64,000 bases of DNA, from positions 1 to 64,000 of the forward strand of contig JAOTXX010000010.1 in NCBI GenBank assembly GCA_029862185.1, in the 5' to 3' direction. This document shows, one piece after another, positions 36,484 to 44,927 of this stretch. A program made the position numbers and the translations under genes. The notes beneath the pieces were generated by a model. The model was given only the letters and a program-made list of their open reading frames with translations. It ran no database searches and was not told the origin of the DNA. Origin of the DNA: Myxococcales bacterium. GTDB lineage: Bacteria; Myxococcota_A; Polyangia; Polyangiales; Houyiibacteriaceae. Each line of letters opens with the position of its first letter. Within the stretch, counting starts at the first letter, position 1.

Positions 36484-37431
36484 ATGGTCTGTCGCTGGCG
36501 TTGGCTGCTTGTTTTGTTTGGGCTTGGGATCTCGCTGTTTGGATGCGGGGGCGACTCCGCCTCGTCTGCACCGGCCAGCACTGCTAGTCTCGGCTGCAGC
36601 GACGGGACGCTCGATTCGAGTACGACGCACGTGGACCTCGAGTTCGACGGCGTCACGCGCAGCTACGAGATTCACCTTCCGCCTGGCTATGATGGAACGA
36701 GCCCACTGCCGCTGGTGCTCAATTTTCACGGCTTCACCTCGAGCGGCCTCGGTCAGCAAGCGTCGTCCAGCATGGATGTGACTGCCGACGCCCGCGGTTT
36801 TGTGGTCGCCTACCCGAACGGTCTCGATCAATCCTGGAACGCCGGCCTCTGCTGCGGACGGTCTGCGACGCTCGATGTCGACGACGTGGGCTTCACGCGC
36901 GCGGTCATCGAGGATATCTCTTCGCGTGCTTGTATCGACCCATCGCGAGTCTACGCGACCGGCATGTCGAACGGCGGCTTCTTCTCGCACCGCTTGGCCT
37001 GTGAAGCCGCGGACGTGATTGCGGCGGTCGCGCCGGTGGCTGGAGTTCTCGGGATCGAGGAAGAGGCCTGCAACCCAGCTCGGCCGATTCCGATCATTCA
37101 CCTGCATGGCACGGGCGACATGCTCGTGCCCTACGACGGTGGCGGGCTCGCCGGTTCTCAGAGCGTCGACGATTCGACCGAGGGTTGGCTCGATCGAAAC
37201 GGTTGCAGCGGAGAGCGCGACATCACATACCAAAACGGCGACGCGACCTGCGAGACCTTCGAGCAGTGCCGGGCCGACGCGAGCGTCACCGTCTGCACCA
37301 TCGAGGGCGCCGGCCACTGCTGGCCCGGCCAACCTTGCCCCACCGGCCGCGGCGACCTTGGCGAAAGCACCACCGACATCGACGCGAACGAAGCGATGTG
37401 GGGTCTGTTCTCGACCGTGCAATTGCCCTAA
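36484..37431 (+). CDS. secreted CE1/LpqC-type esterase lipoprotein (PHB depolymerase/feruloyl esterase-like)
   Basis: This 315-residue alpha/beta-hydrolase carries a lipoprotein signal ending SLFGC (Cys21). The catalytic Ser is in YATGMSNGGFFSHRLAC (GxSxG), the likely Asp in HGTGDMLVPY, and the His in EGAGHCWPG. An oxyanion HGF motif lies at NFHGFTSSG. These match the LpqC/polyhydroxybutyrate depolymerase and feruloyl esterase group. Several cysteines suggest disulphides outside the cell. The substrate is not predictable. It is the last core gene before the tRNA-Gly integration site. Confidence 0.88.
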   Translation: MVCRWRWLLVLFGLGISLFGCGGDSASSAPASTASLGCSDGTLDSSTTHVDLEFDGVTRSYEIHLPPGYDGTSPLPLVLNFHGFTSSGLGQQASSSMDVTADARGFVVAYPNGLDQSWNAGLCCGRSATLDVDDVGFTRAVIEDISSRACIDPSRVYATGMSNGGFFSHRLACEAADVIAAVAPVAGVLGIEEEACNPARPIPIIHLHGTGDMLVPYDGGGLAGSQSVDDSTEGWLDRNGCSGERDITYQNGDATCETFEQCRADASVTVCTIEGAGHCWPGQPCPTGRGDLGESTTDIDANEAMWGLFSTVQLP

Positions 37432-37513
37432 ATCGACCGCTCCCAGGCCTGCCGCCAAGGGGCTCCGGGAGCTTGACGCCCCCGCCCGGCCGCGCTACCA
37501 AAGGCGTCCTTTT

Positions 37514-37588
<75 letters not shown>

Positions 37589-37595
37589 AAATTGG

Positions 37596-38777
37596 CTAGT
37601 CGTTACGAGTGTTTTCACGATGGCCAGAGCTCGGAGGGTCGCTGGCGGCCCCCGAACCTTCCACTTTTTCTTCCACTTTCGGACCGTCGACCAGCGCCAG
37701 AGCGCGTTCGACGGCACTGTGTTTCTCACCACGCTCGATGTGTGAGTAGTGAAGGAACATCTCCTCCGTCTCGTGGCCGATCATCGACTGCGTGATCGCG
37801 CTCGATGACACTTGCCGGAGCAAGTTGTTCCAGGTGCGGCGAAAGCCGTGAAGGGTAAAGCGGTCGGCGATGCCGGCCGCTTGTAGAGCCCGCCCCAGAG
37901 GTTTCCGGAGCGAGGCGTTTCGTCGATAGGTTCCAACGCGACTTGGAAAAACCAGACCCTCGGAGAGCCCTCGAGCCTGCTTTCTGATGAGTTGCTGCCG
38001 GTGTTGTTTCAGGACGTCTTTCAGCAGCGGCGGCAGAGGGACGTCTCGGACCTTGCCGGTCTTCGTCGTGCCCACACGCCCCTGCCATTGAGCGCGCCGA
38101 ATCCAGATCACTTCGGCATCCTCGTCGATGTCGTCCCACTCGAGCGCTGAGACTTCACCGAAGCGAGCGCCCGTGAGGGCCATTGTCAGGAACAGCGGGT
38201 ACCAGACCGGCTCTTCTTCGCGAAGGTAGGCCAAGACCCGCTGCAGGTCTTCGGGCTTCAGCCGGTTACCGCCCGGAGGTTTCTCCGGAAGCGTACGGAC
38301 TCGAGCACAAGGGTCCCGTGCTAGCCCGAGATCGGCCTGAGCGTCTCGGAGCAGGGCTCGGAGCACCCTCAGCCGTGAGTTGACTGTGCTTGCCTTCGCG
38401 CGTTGGCCATCGCGCCACAGGATCACATCTTGCGGCGAGATGGCATCTACGTAGTTGTCCCCCAAAGCAGGCAAGATGTACTGGTCGAGCATGCCCGCGT
38501 ACTTGGCCCGCGTGGAGGGCTTAAGAGTGGGAATCTTCCCACGCATCCACGAGCTCGCGTACTCGCCAAGGCGAACCCGCTCTCGCTGAGTCGTACCGCT
38601 CGTAAGCAACTGGGCTCGAAGAAGCTCCCTTTGGGAGTTGGCTTCGGCCATGTTTGCGGCGGCGATCACTTGTTTCTGATCCTTTTTCTTGCCCGTCTTC
38701 TGGTCGATCCAGGTCACTCTCACTTGATAGCGACCCGGCGACAGGCGTTGGATTCCCGGATACCGAGATTTGCTCAT
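37596..38777 (-). CDS. tyrosine-family site-specific integrase
   Basis: This 393-residue phage-type integrase has an N-terminal arm-binding region (about 1-60), a SAM-like core-binding domain (LGEYASSWMRGKIPTLKPST) and a catalytic domain. The residues seen are Arg in TGARFGEVSALEWDD, Lys in TTKTGKVRDVPLP, H-x-x-R in LHGFRRTWNNLL, His in MIGHETEEMFLHYSH and Tyr in the same stretch. The start at 38777 follows a strong GGGAGGAG site, so the track start 14 codons earlier is unlikely. Its stop codon is 8 bp from the tRNA CCA. The coding sequence for KVEEKVE forms two CTTCCACTTT repeats likely to be arm-type binding sites. Confidence 0.95.
   Translation of the reverse strand: MSKSRYPGIQRLSPGRYQVRVTWIDQKTGKKKDQKQVIAAANMAEANSQRELLRAQLLTSGTTQRERVRLGEYASSWMRGKIPTLKPSTRAKYAGMLDQYILPALGDNYVDAISPQDVILWRDGQRAKASTVNSRLRVLRALLRDAQADLGLARDPCARVRTLPEKPPGGNRLKPEDLQRVLAYLREEEPVWYPLFLTMALTGARFGEVSALEWDDIDEDAEVIWIRRAQWQGRVGTTKTGKVRDVPLPPLLKDVLKQHRQQLIRKQARGLSEGLVFPSRVGTYRRNASLRKPLGRALQAAGIADRFTLHGFRRTWNNLLRQVSSSAITQSMIGHETEEMFLHYSHIERGEKHSAVERALALVDGPKVEEKVEGSGAASDPPSSGHRENTRND
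37658..37679. promoter_or_regulatory. putative integrase arm-type sites (P' arm) inside the integrase 3' end
   Basis: Two direct copies of CTTCCACTTT (37658-37667 and 37670-37679) lie about 70 bp from the tRNA core. The hexamer TTCCAC is the same unit repeated two to four times in the arms upstream of the other tRNA copies, which supports a role as integrase-binding sites on both sides of the core. Confidence 0.5.
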
Positions 38778-39012
38778 TGGCTCCTCCCGTCCCGGACGTT
38801 GCGTACCGCTGCGCAGCATACCGCCGACACCCGTCGCTGAGCCAGCGGTCGAGCGTGGAGCGGCGAAACATCAGCGTGTGCCGTGGTCCGCGACCGTCGG
38901 GCGTCAGGACCCCACGGCTGACGAGGGAGCGGACGCCCGACGGGGTCAGCCCGAGGAATGCTGCGGCCTTGCGACAGTCGAACCATGTGTCGTCGTCCCA
39001 TGGCTCGATCAT
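38521..39012 (-). CDS. excisionase-like helix-turn-helix protein overlapping the integrase start
   Basis: This 163-residue ORF has a MerR/excisionase-type HTH in its first 60 residues: WFDCRKAAAFLGLTPSGVRS, LVSRGVLTPDG and FRRSTLDRWLSD. Such small proteins set the direction of recombination by tyrosine integrases. Residues 79 onward are encoded by DNA that also encodes the integrase N-terminus in another frame (257-bp overlap). They are low-complexity, so the functional protein may be only the first ~80 residues, with the natural stop lost. The integrase ribosome site is inside this gene, which suggests coupled expression. Confidence 0.7.
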   Translation of the reverse strand: MIEPWDDDTWFDCRKAAAFLGLTPSGVRSLVSRGVLTPDGRGPRHTLMFRRSTLDRWLSDGCRRYAAQRYATSGTGGANEQISVSGNPTPVAGSLSSESDLDRPEDGQEKGSETSDRRRKHGRSQLPKGASSSPVAYERYDSARAGSPWRVRELVDAWEDSHS

Positions 39013-39822
39013 CGCGGTTTGTGGTTTGAGAAGTTCGTCGTGCTCACATAGAGGTTTTCGGTTTTGCGACGCAAAAGTATTCCTGGACGAGGAACTTTTC
39101 TGCCCGTCTCAGTGCGTGATTTGCAGAGATTGCATGCAACGCGCTGAGCCTGGGCGCGATTGGCTGCACTCACATGAAAGCCTTCGCACACGCGAGGGAC
39201 TCTGTGCAACTTCACGTTAGCGAGTCGCGTCTAATCTCGACAGATTGCACTCTATCGCGCAAAGTTTCTTCTGCTTGCAGGAGATTTCGGTGGCTCCGAA
39301 AGAGTCCCAGTTAGTTTCAACGGAGTGCAGGGACGGAGCACGATTCGTTCGCGGCAAGGTGGAGTTTTGTCTGCCAACAAAACTGCATGCGCCCTCACTC
39401 GCTAATCGCTCGATCGGCCGCAAGGATTACGCGTTCAACGCCTTCGGCTTATTCGCGCCGGAGGCGCAAGCGACTCTAGGCGCCAAGAGATCAGATCTTG
39501 GCGCTTATGATTCCCGTTTCGGTGAACCGGAACATCACATCACGGTGCGGCTCGCGGAAGTACATCTGGCTCAAGTCGAGGCTGATAGTGCCAACAATTT
39601 GCTTCTTTCTGGAAACCGAAAGTCGACGGAAGAGGCGCTCTGTGAAACTGGAGCGCCGAAGGAGGGTCAACAGGCAAATCAAGCTGCCCGTGCACCCGTT
39701 GCGCCGCCACGCCCCAAACGCAACATCTGCATCGACAGTAAAGAATTACGTATGGCGAGTCGCAGCCCGGCGACCCCACATTACCCAGGACCCTTGATGA
39801 GGGTCCGGGTGGGGAGGTTTTC
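39013..39822. other. 810-bp noncoding region of segment A with inverted repeats
   Basis: This stretch is less GC-rich than its surroundings and holds no supported gene; the 199-aa ORF from 39245 has no recognisable content. Visible structures are a 15-bp palindrome TTTTGCGaCGCAAAA (39062-39076) upstream of the HTH gene, a 9-bp stem GCGCCAAGA/TCTTGGCGC (39480-39504), and a hairpin GGACCCttgatgaGGGTCC (39788-39806) just before the acylase ribosome site GGGGAGG. Operator or excisionase sites are plausible for the first. Confidence 0.5.
39062..39076. promoter_or_regulatory. 15-bp palindrome upstream of the excisionase-like gene
   Basis: TTTTGCG-A-CGCAAAA is a perfect 7+1+7 inverted repeat 50-64 bp upstream of the HTH gene start, placed where an operator for the int/xis transcription unit could sit. 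No promoter hexamers are clear. Confidence 0.4.
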
Positions 39823-42516
39823 ATGCGTTTCTTTACTATTCTGACATGCGTCTTCGCACTGTGGCTGACGCAGATTTTCGGATGCAGTGAGAGCCAACAA
39901 CAAGAGCCCGATCTCGAATGGCCGCCGGATGCGACGGCGTATTTCGATCAGCACGGTATCCTGAATGCCGATTGCGCGACCGATGAGGACTGCGCGATGG
40001 TTCTTGGCTATTACCATTCCGCGGACCGGTTCGTGCAGATGGACTTCAGGCGCCGCTTCGCGACGGGTCGACTGCCGGAGATCCTGGACAAAGGGATCGC
40101 CCGGCTGGCAGCGGTCGAGCCTGCGATCCGCTTCAGGGCCCTTTTCTCGACACGCGAGGGGGTTCCGGTCGAGCAGTTTGCGCTCGAGCAGTCGTCCCCG
40201 AAGACCGTTGCGCTCTTAGAAGCGTACAGCGCCGGCGTCAATCAATGGATCGAGGACGTGCGAAACGGTGAGAACGGCGCCGTCTTTCCTCGTGAGTTCG
40301 AGCACCCGTTGTTCGTTTACGGCCCCGAGGACATCCCTGAGTGGACGCCGCAAGACAGTCTTGCCACCGTCATGGCGCTGGTCGAGGGTCTCACCAACGA
40401 CTATGTCGTCGAGCTTGCGGCCGGCGACGCTCGAGCCCAGATCAACGACGACGACAAGTTCTCCGATCTGTGGAGCCGGCGTCCGTACTACAACTCGGCC
40501 AGCCTGCCTCCAGACTGGAGGCCCCCAAGCCCCGAGAGTGCCTCGCTAGATGAGAGCATAGCGTCGCTCGAGGCCAAGCAGTGCACCGGGCCCGAGGGCT
40601 TGACGACGAGAGAAGCACTACTGAATCTCAGCGACATCCTCGGCGACGCCTCGCCCGAGCTCCACGCCATTCAGGGAGCCGGGTCGCCCGAGGGAATCGG
40701 CTCCAACGCTTGGGTGATCTCGCCTGCCCTAAGCACATCCGGACATCCCCTCGTCGCAACCGACTCGCACCTCCCGATGACGCAGCCGGCGACCTATTAT
40801 CTCGCGCACCTCGATGCCAAAACGCACGGCAACGGCGAGAACCATGTCTCGGGCTTCACCCTCGCCGGCCTCCCTTGGGTCCTCATCGGCCAGACCGAAG
40901 GGATCGCCTGGGGCTTGACGAACACGTTCTATGACCTGACCGACGTTTACATCGAGGAGCTCGTCAAGGACGCCGAGGGCAACGCCACCGGGGTGATGTT
41001 TCAGGGCGAGCCCGTTCCCTTCAAGCGCGTTCCCTTCACACTGAGGTTCTCGGACGGAGAGACCGAGGAGGTCGAGCTTCTTTTCGTCCCCCACCACGGC
41101 ATGGTCCGCGCGATCGACGTGGACAATGACTTCGCGATCACGCAGCGCTGGACGGCAAACGATCTCACTACGGACGCGGATTGGCCGACGGAGATGAACA
41201 TGGCGGAGAGCCTCGACGGGGCGCGACAGGCCCTCGAGAACGTGACCGCTGTTGTACAAAACGTGCTGATTGCCGATACTCAAGGCGACATCGGCTGGTT
41301 TGCGCACGGACGCGTGCCCAAGCGCACGTGGGCGACCGACCTGGAGGGGGCGGCACCACCATGGCTTCCCTTGGACGGCAGCTGCGAGGCGCCCGAGAGC
41401 TGCTACGAGTGGACCGACTACTTCACCTCCGTTGAGCTTCCCCAACGGGTCAATCCCGAGGAAGGCTTCATCGCGAGTGCCAACAACGACATGACGGGGG
41501 CGCTCTCGGACGGTGATCCGACCACGCTGCCAAGCGGCGCATTTCATCCGCCGTTTCAAGTCAGGGTCTCTCCGGGCTACCGCCGGGACCGCATCATGGA
41601 GCTCATCGAAGAGGTCGGCGCCGAGCACACTGTCGATACGACCCACAGCATTCAAAACGACGTGTATTCACCGATGGGCAGGGACATGGTCCCCGGCATC
41701 GTGGCAATCGCCGAGGAGGAATTGACCGAGCTCTCCTCGGAAGCCGAAAAGGTCGTCAACGCACTCAAGGGCTGGAACTTCGAGTGCCCCACCGGCCTCG
41801 ACGGCCTTTATTCCGATTCGCCGCTGACGACCGACGCGGCCGAGCTCTTGGAAAGCTCGGGTTGCGCGGCCTTTCATGCGACTCTTCAAGAGCTATGCGA
41901 ACGCATTCACGACAACGAACACAGGAACGACAGTGACTTCCTCATCGCCAGGGCCGAGGGTCGCAATTGTCCGAGCTTCGCAGCGTTCTACTCGATCGTC
42001 GATCCATCCCAACTGGCGGCCGGCGACGTCTATTGGGACAATCCCGGCACATCCGAGACAGAAACCAAGCATGAGGTCATGGCTGAGGCTCTCGACACCG
42101 TGTACGACTTGTTCGTAAACGACAAGACCCTTGGCACCGACGAGACGAAGTGGGCTTGGGGGCGCCTACATGGTCTGGTTCTCACCTCGGATATCGCTCA
42201 ACTCGGCATCACTCAGTACAACAACCCATCGTCGGGGCCGCTCTTCGCAAATCCGGGCGGCTCTCAAATGGTGGCCTCGGCGTATGCCGAAGACGAGCTG
42301 GTACAGGAGTTTGGCGTCCAGACACGCCTCGTCTGCGAGCTGGCTCCAAGCGGGCCGACGTGCACGGTGCAGCTCCCAGGGGGTCAATCGAGCCACATCG
42401 ACTCGCCGCACTACGAAGACCTCCTCCTCAACTTCCTCGTCAACGAGCCGATCGAGCTGCCCTTCGACATTGAGAACGCAAAGGCCAACGCGGTGCGGAC
42501 GGTCACGTTCCGTTGA
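39823..42516 (+). CDS. penicillin acylase family lipoprotein (Ntn hydrolase)
   Basis: This 897-residue protein has a lipoprotein signal ending TQIFGC (Cys21). The N-terminal alpha chain shows the family opening YFDQHGILNADCATDEDC, VLGYYHSADRFVQMDFRRR and GRLPEILD. The autocatalytic junction is GSNAWVISP, so Ser294 should become the N-terminal nucleophile of the beta chain. Later SGFTLAGLPWVLIGQTEGIAWGLTN and PRISYNDV-like stretches agree. Members cleave penicillins, N-acyl-homoserine lactones or other N-acyl amides; the lipid anchor puts this one on the cell envelope. A strong GGGGAGG ribosome site precedes the ATG. It is the main cargo of segment A. Confidence 0.92.
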   Translation: MRFFTILTCVFALWLTQIFGCSESQQQEPDLEWPPDATAYFDQHGILNADCATDEDCAMVLGYYHSADRFVQMDFRRRFATGRLPEILDKGIARLAAVEPAIRFRALFSTREGVPVEQFALEQSSPKTVALLEAYSAGVNQWIEDVRNGENGAVFPREFEHPLFVYGPEDIPEWTPQDSLATVMALVEGLTNDYVVELAAGDARAQINDDDKFSDLWSRRPYYNSASLPPDWRPPSPESASLDESIASLEAKQCTGPEGLTTREALLNLSDILGDASPELHAIQGAGSPEGIGSNAWVISPALSTSGHPLVATDSHLPMTQPATYYLAHLDAKTHGNGENHVSGFTLAGLPWVLIGQTEGIAWGLTNTFYDLTDVYIEELVKDAEGNATGVMFQGEPVPFKRVPFTLRFSDGETEEVELLFVPHHGMVRAIDVDNDFAITQRWTANDLTTDADWPTEMNMAESLDGARQALENVTAVVQNVLIADTQGDIGWFAHGRVPKRTWATDLEGAAPPWLPLDGSCEAPESCYEWTDYFTSVELPQRVNPEEGFIASANNDMTGALSDGDPTTLPSGAFHPPFQVRVSPGYRRDRIMELIEEVGAEHTVDTTHSIQNDVYSPMGRDMVPGIVAIAEEELTELSSEAEKVVNALKGWNFECPTGLDGLYSDSPLTTDAAELLESSGCAAFHATLQELCERIHDNEHRNDSDFLIARAEGRNCPSFAAFYSIVDPSQLAAGDVYWDNPGTSETETKHEVMAEALDTVYDLFVNDKTLGTDETKWAWGRLHGLVLTSDIAQLGITQYNNPSSGPLFANPGGSQMVASAYAEDELVQEFGVQTRLVCELAPSGPTCTVQLPGGQSSHIDSPHYEDLLLNFLVNEPIELPFDIENAKANAVRTVTFR

Positions 42517-42558
42517 CCGTCTCGCCCGTCCGGGGCGCGAGCTCCCGTGCCTGCCTCG

Positions 42559-42720
42559 ACCTTCCACCCAACCTTCCACTCTGCACGGGACACCACGGGA
42601 CGGCACGCAACGCCCTGGGACTCTACGTGGTTGATGTTGCTGGATTTCCCGAATGGTGTTGGGGGCTATGGGAATATTGCCAAGGTTGAAGTCGTGAGTT
42701 CGAATCTCATTTCCCGCTCC
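42559..42720 (+). repeat. att-like repeat 2: P-type arm plus tRNA-Gly 3'-half copy
   Basis: The arm (42559-42676) begins ACCTTCCACCCAACCTTCCA, continues with GGGACACCACGGGACGGCAC and ends GGATTTCCCGAATGGTG...GGGAATA. The core 42677-42720 is identical to the tRNA 3' half (TTGCCAAGGTTGAAGTCGTG onward). It is the right boundary of segment A and is followed by the terminator copy. Confidence 0.9.
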
Positions 42721-42731
42721 ATTTGGCGATG

Positions 42732-42758
42732 ACGGCCCCGCGTTGCGGGGCCGTTTTT
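42732..42758 (+). terminator. intrinsic terminator following tRNA copy 2
   Basis: ACGGCCCCGC-gtt-GCGGGGCCGT forms a perfect 10-bp stem followed by TTTTT. Closely related sequences follow tRNA copies 3, 5 and 6, so this is probably the original tRNA-Gly terminator carried along with the attachment site. Confidence 0.9.
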
Positions 42759-42839
42759 CGTTGGGAGTGGAGCTTAGCTGAGGGATGTACTCTAAAGGGT
42801 CGGCGTCTTTGGGAGGACGCACGTTGAAACGGCGGAATA

Positions 42840-42857
42840 CAACCTCAGTAGGGTTGC
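42840..42857. repeat. short palindromic repeat, left copy in segment B
   Basis: CAACCTCAGTAGGGTTGC recurs with two changes as CAACCTCGGCAGGGTTGC at 44249-44266. The two copies flank the glycoside hydrolase gene. The outer arms CAACC/GGTTG match the anticodon stem of the tRNA-Gly, which may be coincidence. Confidence 0.45.
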
Positions 42858-42873
42858 TACGTGGGCGTGAAGT

Positions 42874-44010
42874 TCACTCGGTGCCCGTGAGTTGGCGGAT
42901 CAGTGTGGTTTCGTCGGAGTCGTAGGGCGTTCCGTCGGCGTTCAGGATGTCGTGGAACCACGGGTTGGCGCGCTCAGGGCTCATATCGACCCACGATAGC
43001 CAATGGTAGTTCGTTTGGGTCTTGCCAACAACGAAGCCCCAGTTGTACGCGCCGATCTTTTCTTCTTTGAAGATGGGCATCACGCCTTGGAACGTGCTGT
43101 CCTCTGGGCGTGCCATGTACTCCGTGCAGAGAATCGGTCGACCGTACTCACGCAGAAAAGCAATCAGGTTTTGCACGACGCTCGGCGGCTCATAGCTGTG
43201 AAATGTGACGATGTCCGACTCGGCTAGCAGCAGCTGGTTGAATGAAGTCAGATCTGCGGGGTCGTCGGCATCGAGATCGTAGACGCCTGACGTGATCGGT
43301 TGTGTGGGGCCCATCGCACGTGCCCAAGCGAAGGCCTTTTTGGCCAGCTGCTCTGCGCGGGGACGCTTCTGCTCCGGCGGCAGCTCCACAGCGAAATAGG
43401 GGAGGTTGTTGCTGTCGCCCTCGTTGAAGAGGTCCCACACCACCACGCGTGGGTCTGCACGATAGCGGCCTATCACGCCCTTGACGTAGCCCTCGAGTTC
43501 GTCGTGGCGATCCGCATCACCGAGGATCTCCGCGCCGGGGCTCTGCACCCAGCGCGAGTTGTGCGTGTGGGGCCGGGGTTCCGGCTGCTCGCCGAGTACC
43601 GGAAACGGATCCCAAACGCCATCGAACAAAACGAACATCGTGGCGATCCCGTGGCTATCGGCGATTGCTAAAAACCGCTCGATGCGATTCAAGAACCCAC
43701 TCGGATCCTCAGCCCACAAGAGATCATGCAAGAAGACGCGCATCGTGTTGAATCCGAGCTCGGCTGCCCAGCCGAGTTCGCGGTCGATTGTCTCCTCATC
43801 GAATGTGTCCGCTTGCCACATTTCAAGCTGATTGACCGCTGTGCTCGGTATGAAGTTGTTGCCGGCGAGCCACGGCTGCTGGACGTACCAGGCGTTAGCC
43901 TCGGTTGCTGTCCACTGTTGTCGCGGTACGACCGGAGCATCGCTTTCGCCGCCACACGACACCGCGACCAGGGCCAGCATGATAAGCCACTTGCACATGG
44001 AGTGGATCAT
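42874..44010 (-). CDS. glycoside hydrolase (clan A, GH5-like) lipoprotein
   Basis: This 378-residue protein starts at MIHSMCKWLIMLALVAVSC, with a lipid Cys at about 19. The TIM-barrel features of clan GH-A are visible: LGFNTMRVFLHDLLW early, the acid/base Glu in VVVWDLFNEGDSN after strand 4, VTFHSYEP after strand 6 and the nucleophile Glu in PILCTEYMARPE after strand 7. It should hydrolyse a beta-linked glycan with retention. GH5 (cellulase/mannanase) is most likely, but the substrate is open. It is the only clear gene of segment B. The track start at 44082 adds 24 residues before the signal peptide. Confidence 0.85.
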   Translation of the reverse strand: MIHSMCKWLIMLALVAVSCGGESDAPVVPRQQWTATEANAWYVQQPWLAGNNFIPSTAVNQLEMWQADTFDEETIDRELGWAAELGFNTMRVFLHDLLWAEDPSGFLNRIERFLAIADSHGIATMFVLFDGVWDPFPVLGEQPEPRPHTHNSRWVQSPGAEILGDADRHDELEGYVKGVIGRYRADPRVVVWDLFNEGDSNNLPYFAVELPPEQKRPRAEQLAKKAFAWARAMGPTQPITSGVYDLDADDPADLTSFNQLLLAESDIVTFHSYEPPSVVQNLIAFLREYGRPILCTEYMARPEDSTFQGVMPIFKEEKIGAYNWGFVVGKTQTNYHWLSWVDMSPERANPWFHDILNADGTPYDSDETTLIRQLTGTE

Positions 44011-44718
44011 AGCCCATTCTGGGCAGCGCGACCTGACAGCGACGTCGCTGAGCTTCGTGCGTTTCGTCGAGCATGCCGGCAAGCACCCGAGCGGCGGCGT
44101 TCGGGGCTCCGCGACGCGGCGTTTCCGGGGGGACGTGGTGCATGTGCCGGGTGCACGGGGTGGCTGTCACTTCAACTCCACCACGAAGGCGGCCGTCCGC
44201 AGCCTCGTGGAGGCCATATCGATTCTCTGATTTGGCCCGTTCACAGGTCAACCTCGGCAGGGTTGCAGGAACAGTCGTCTCTAGCGTGTTTTCGCAAGGT
44301 TCGAGCTGACCAGTCTCCGCATCGCCCCGCTTCGGACCAACAGCCAAAGCCCGACTGGTCGCAGCTCCGTTTGCCCAGGCTCCTGCACCGTTGACTACGG
44401 ATTCCGCCCCGAGTGCGAGCAAGAGCAAGAGCAGAATTTCTGCGAGCAAGACAGCTGACCGAACCTGCTTGCAGAGTCAGAACGCGACCCGGCGAAACGA
44501 TGTGCGACGCGGGGGCGTTTGAGGTGCAGCCGTAGACCTCTAGGGCAAGGCGACGCACGGCTTCCCGCCAATGATCTCGACTGCCCTACGGCCCCTCGAG
44601 TTTGTCCGCCAGCGTCAGCAATTGTCGCGCTATTCGTCGAAGACTCTCAGGGGTCATGTCCGCATCAGCAATACCATTTCGGACGCAGCTGGGCGCCCGA
44701 GGGCTGCAACCATCCCCC
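44011..44718. other. noncoding remainder of segment B
   Basis: About 700 bp separate the glycoside hydrolase start and tRNA copy 3. ORFs on both strands lack recognisable motifs. One (43895-44449, minus) begins with a leucine run but continues through the hydrolase gene. The second copy of the CAACCTC..GGGTTGC palindrome is at 44249-44266. No P-type arm like those of the other copies is present before copy 3. Confidence 0.5.
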
Positions 44719-44762
44719 TTGCCAAGGTTGAAGTCGTGAGTTCGAATCCCATTTCTCGCTCC
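44719..44762 (+). repeat. att-like repeat 3: diverged tRNA-Gly 3'-half copy without arm
   Basis: This copy matches the tRNA 3' half except for CCCATTTCTCGCTCC in place of CTCATTTCCCGCTCC. The sequence before it carries TGCAACC, as in the tRNA, but then CATCCCCC, and there are no TTCCAC repeats. It is followed by a terminator copy. It appears to be the oldest or a differently derived boundary. Confidence 0.85.
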
Positions 44763-44773
44763 ATTTGGCGATG

Positions 44774-44800
44774 ACGGCTCCGGTTGGCGGGGCCGTTTTT
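44774..44800 (+). terminator. intrinsic terminator following tRNA copy 3
   Basis: ACGGCTCCG pairs with CGGGGCCGT (one T-G wobble) around a short loop and is followed by TTTTT. It is preceded by TTTGGCGATG as in copies 2 and 6. Confidence 0.85.
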
Positions 44801-44927
44801 CGTTATCCAGATCAACGATCCCCCATCAGCGATTCGCACCGAAGGTGCCACACGGAGGGATTCCGGTCGGGTCGTCTCCAGGAACGAAGTGACCAAACCG
44901 CAGGTCCACTGGTAGGCTAGTCACTGC

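Larger units (their letters stand above)
42517..42873. other. intergenic junction of segments A and B (contains att-like copy 2)
   Basis: The 357 bp between the acylase and the convergent glycoside hydrolase gene consist of the P-like arm, the 44-bp tRNA copy and its terminator, followed by about 110 bp of segment B. Small ORFs ending in AKVEVVSSNLISRSIWR across this stretch are tRNA copies read as protein and are not genes. Confidence 0.8.

Noticed and set aside
39245-39844. 199-aa ORF upstream of the penicillin acylase
   Set aside because: There is no recognisable domain, it overlaps the acylase start and ribosome site, and the composition looks noncoding.
42547-42732. Small ORFs ending in AKVEVVSSNLISRSIWR (also at 44571 and near copies 4-6)
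   Set aside because: These are translations across the tRNA-Gly 3'-half copies and their flanks, a common annotation artefact.
44089-44230. Possible coding remnant VRGSATRRFRGDVVHVPGAR in segment B
   Set aside because: It is short, unmatched to any family I know, and without flanking coding signal.
43895-44449. 184-aa minus-strand ORF beginning with a leucine-rich signal-like segment
   Set aside because: It runs on through the start of the glycoside hydrolase gene in another frame and has no motif after the leucine run, so chance is more likely.
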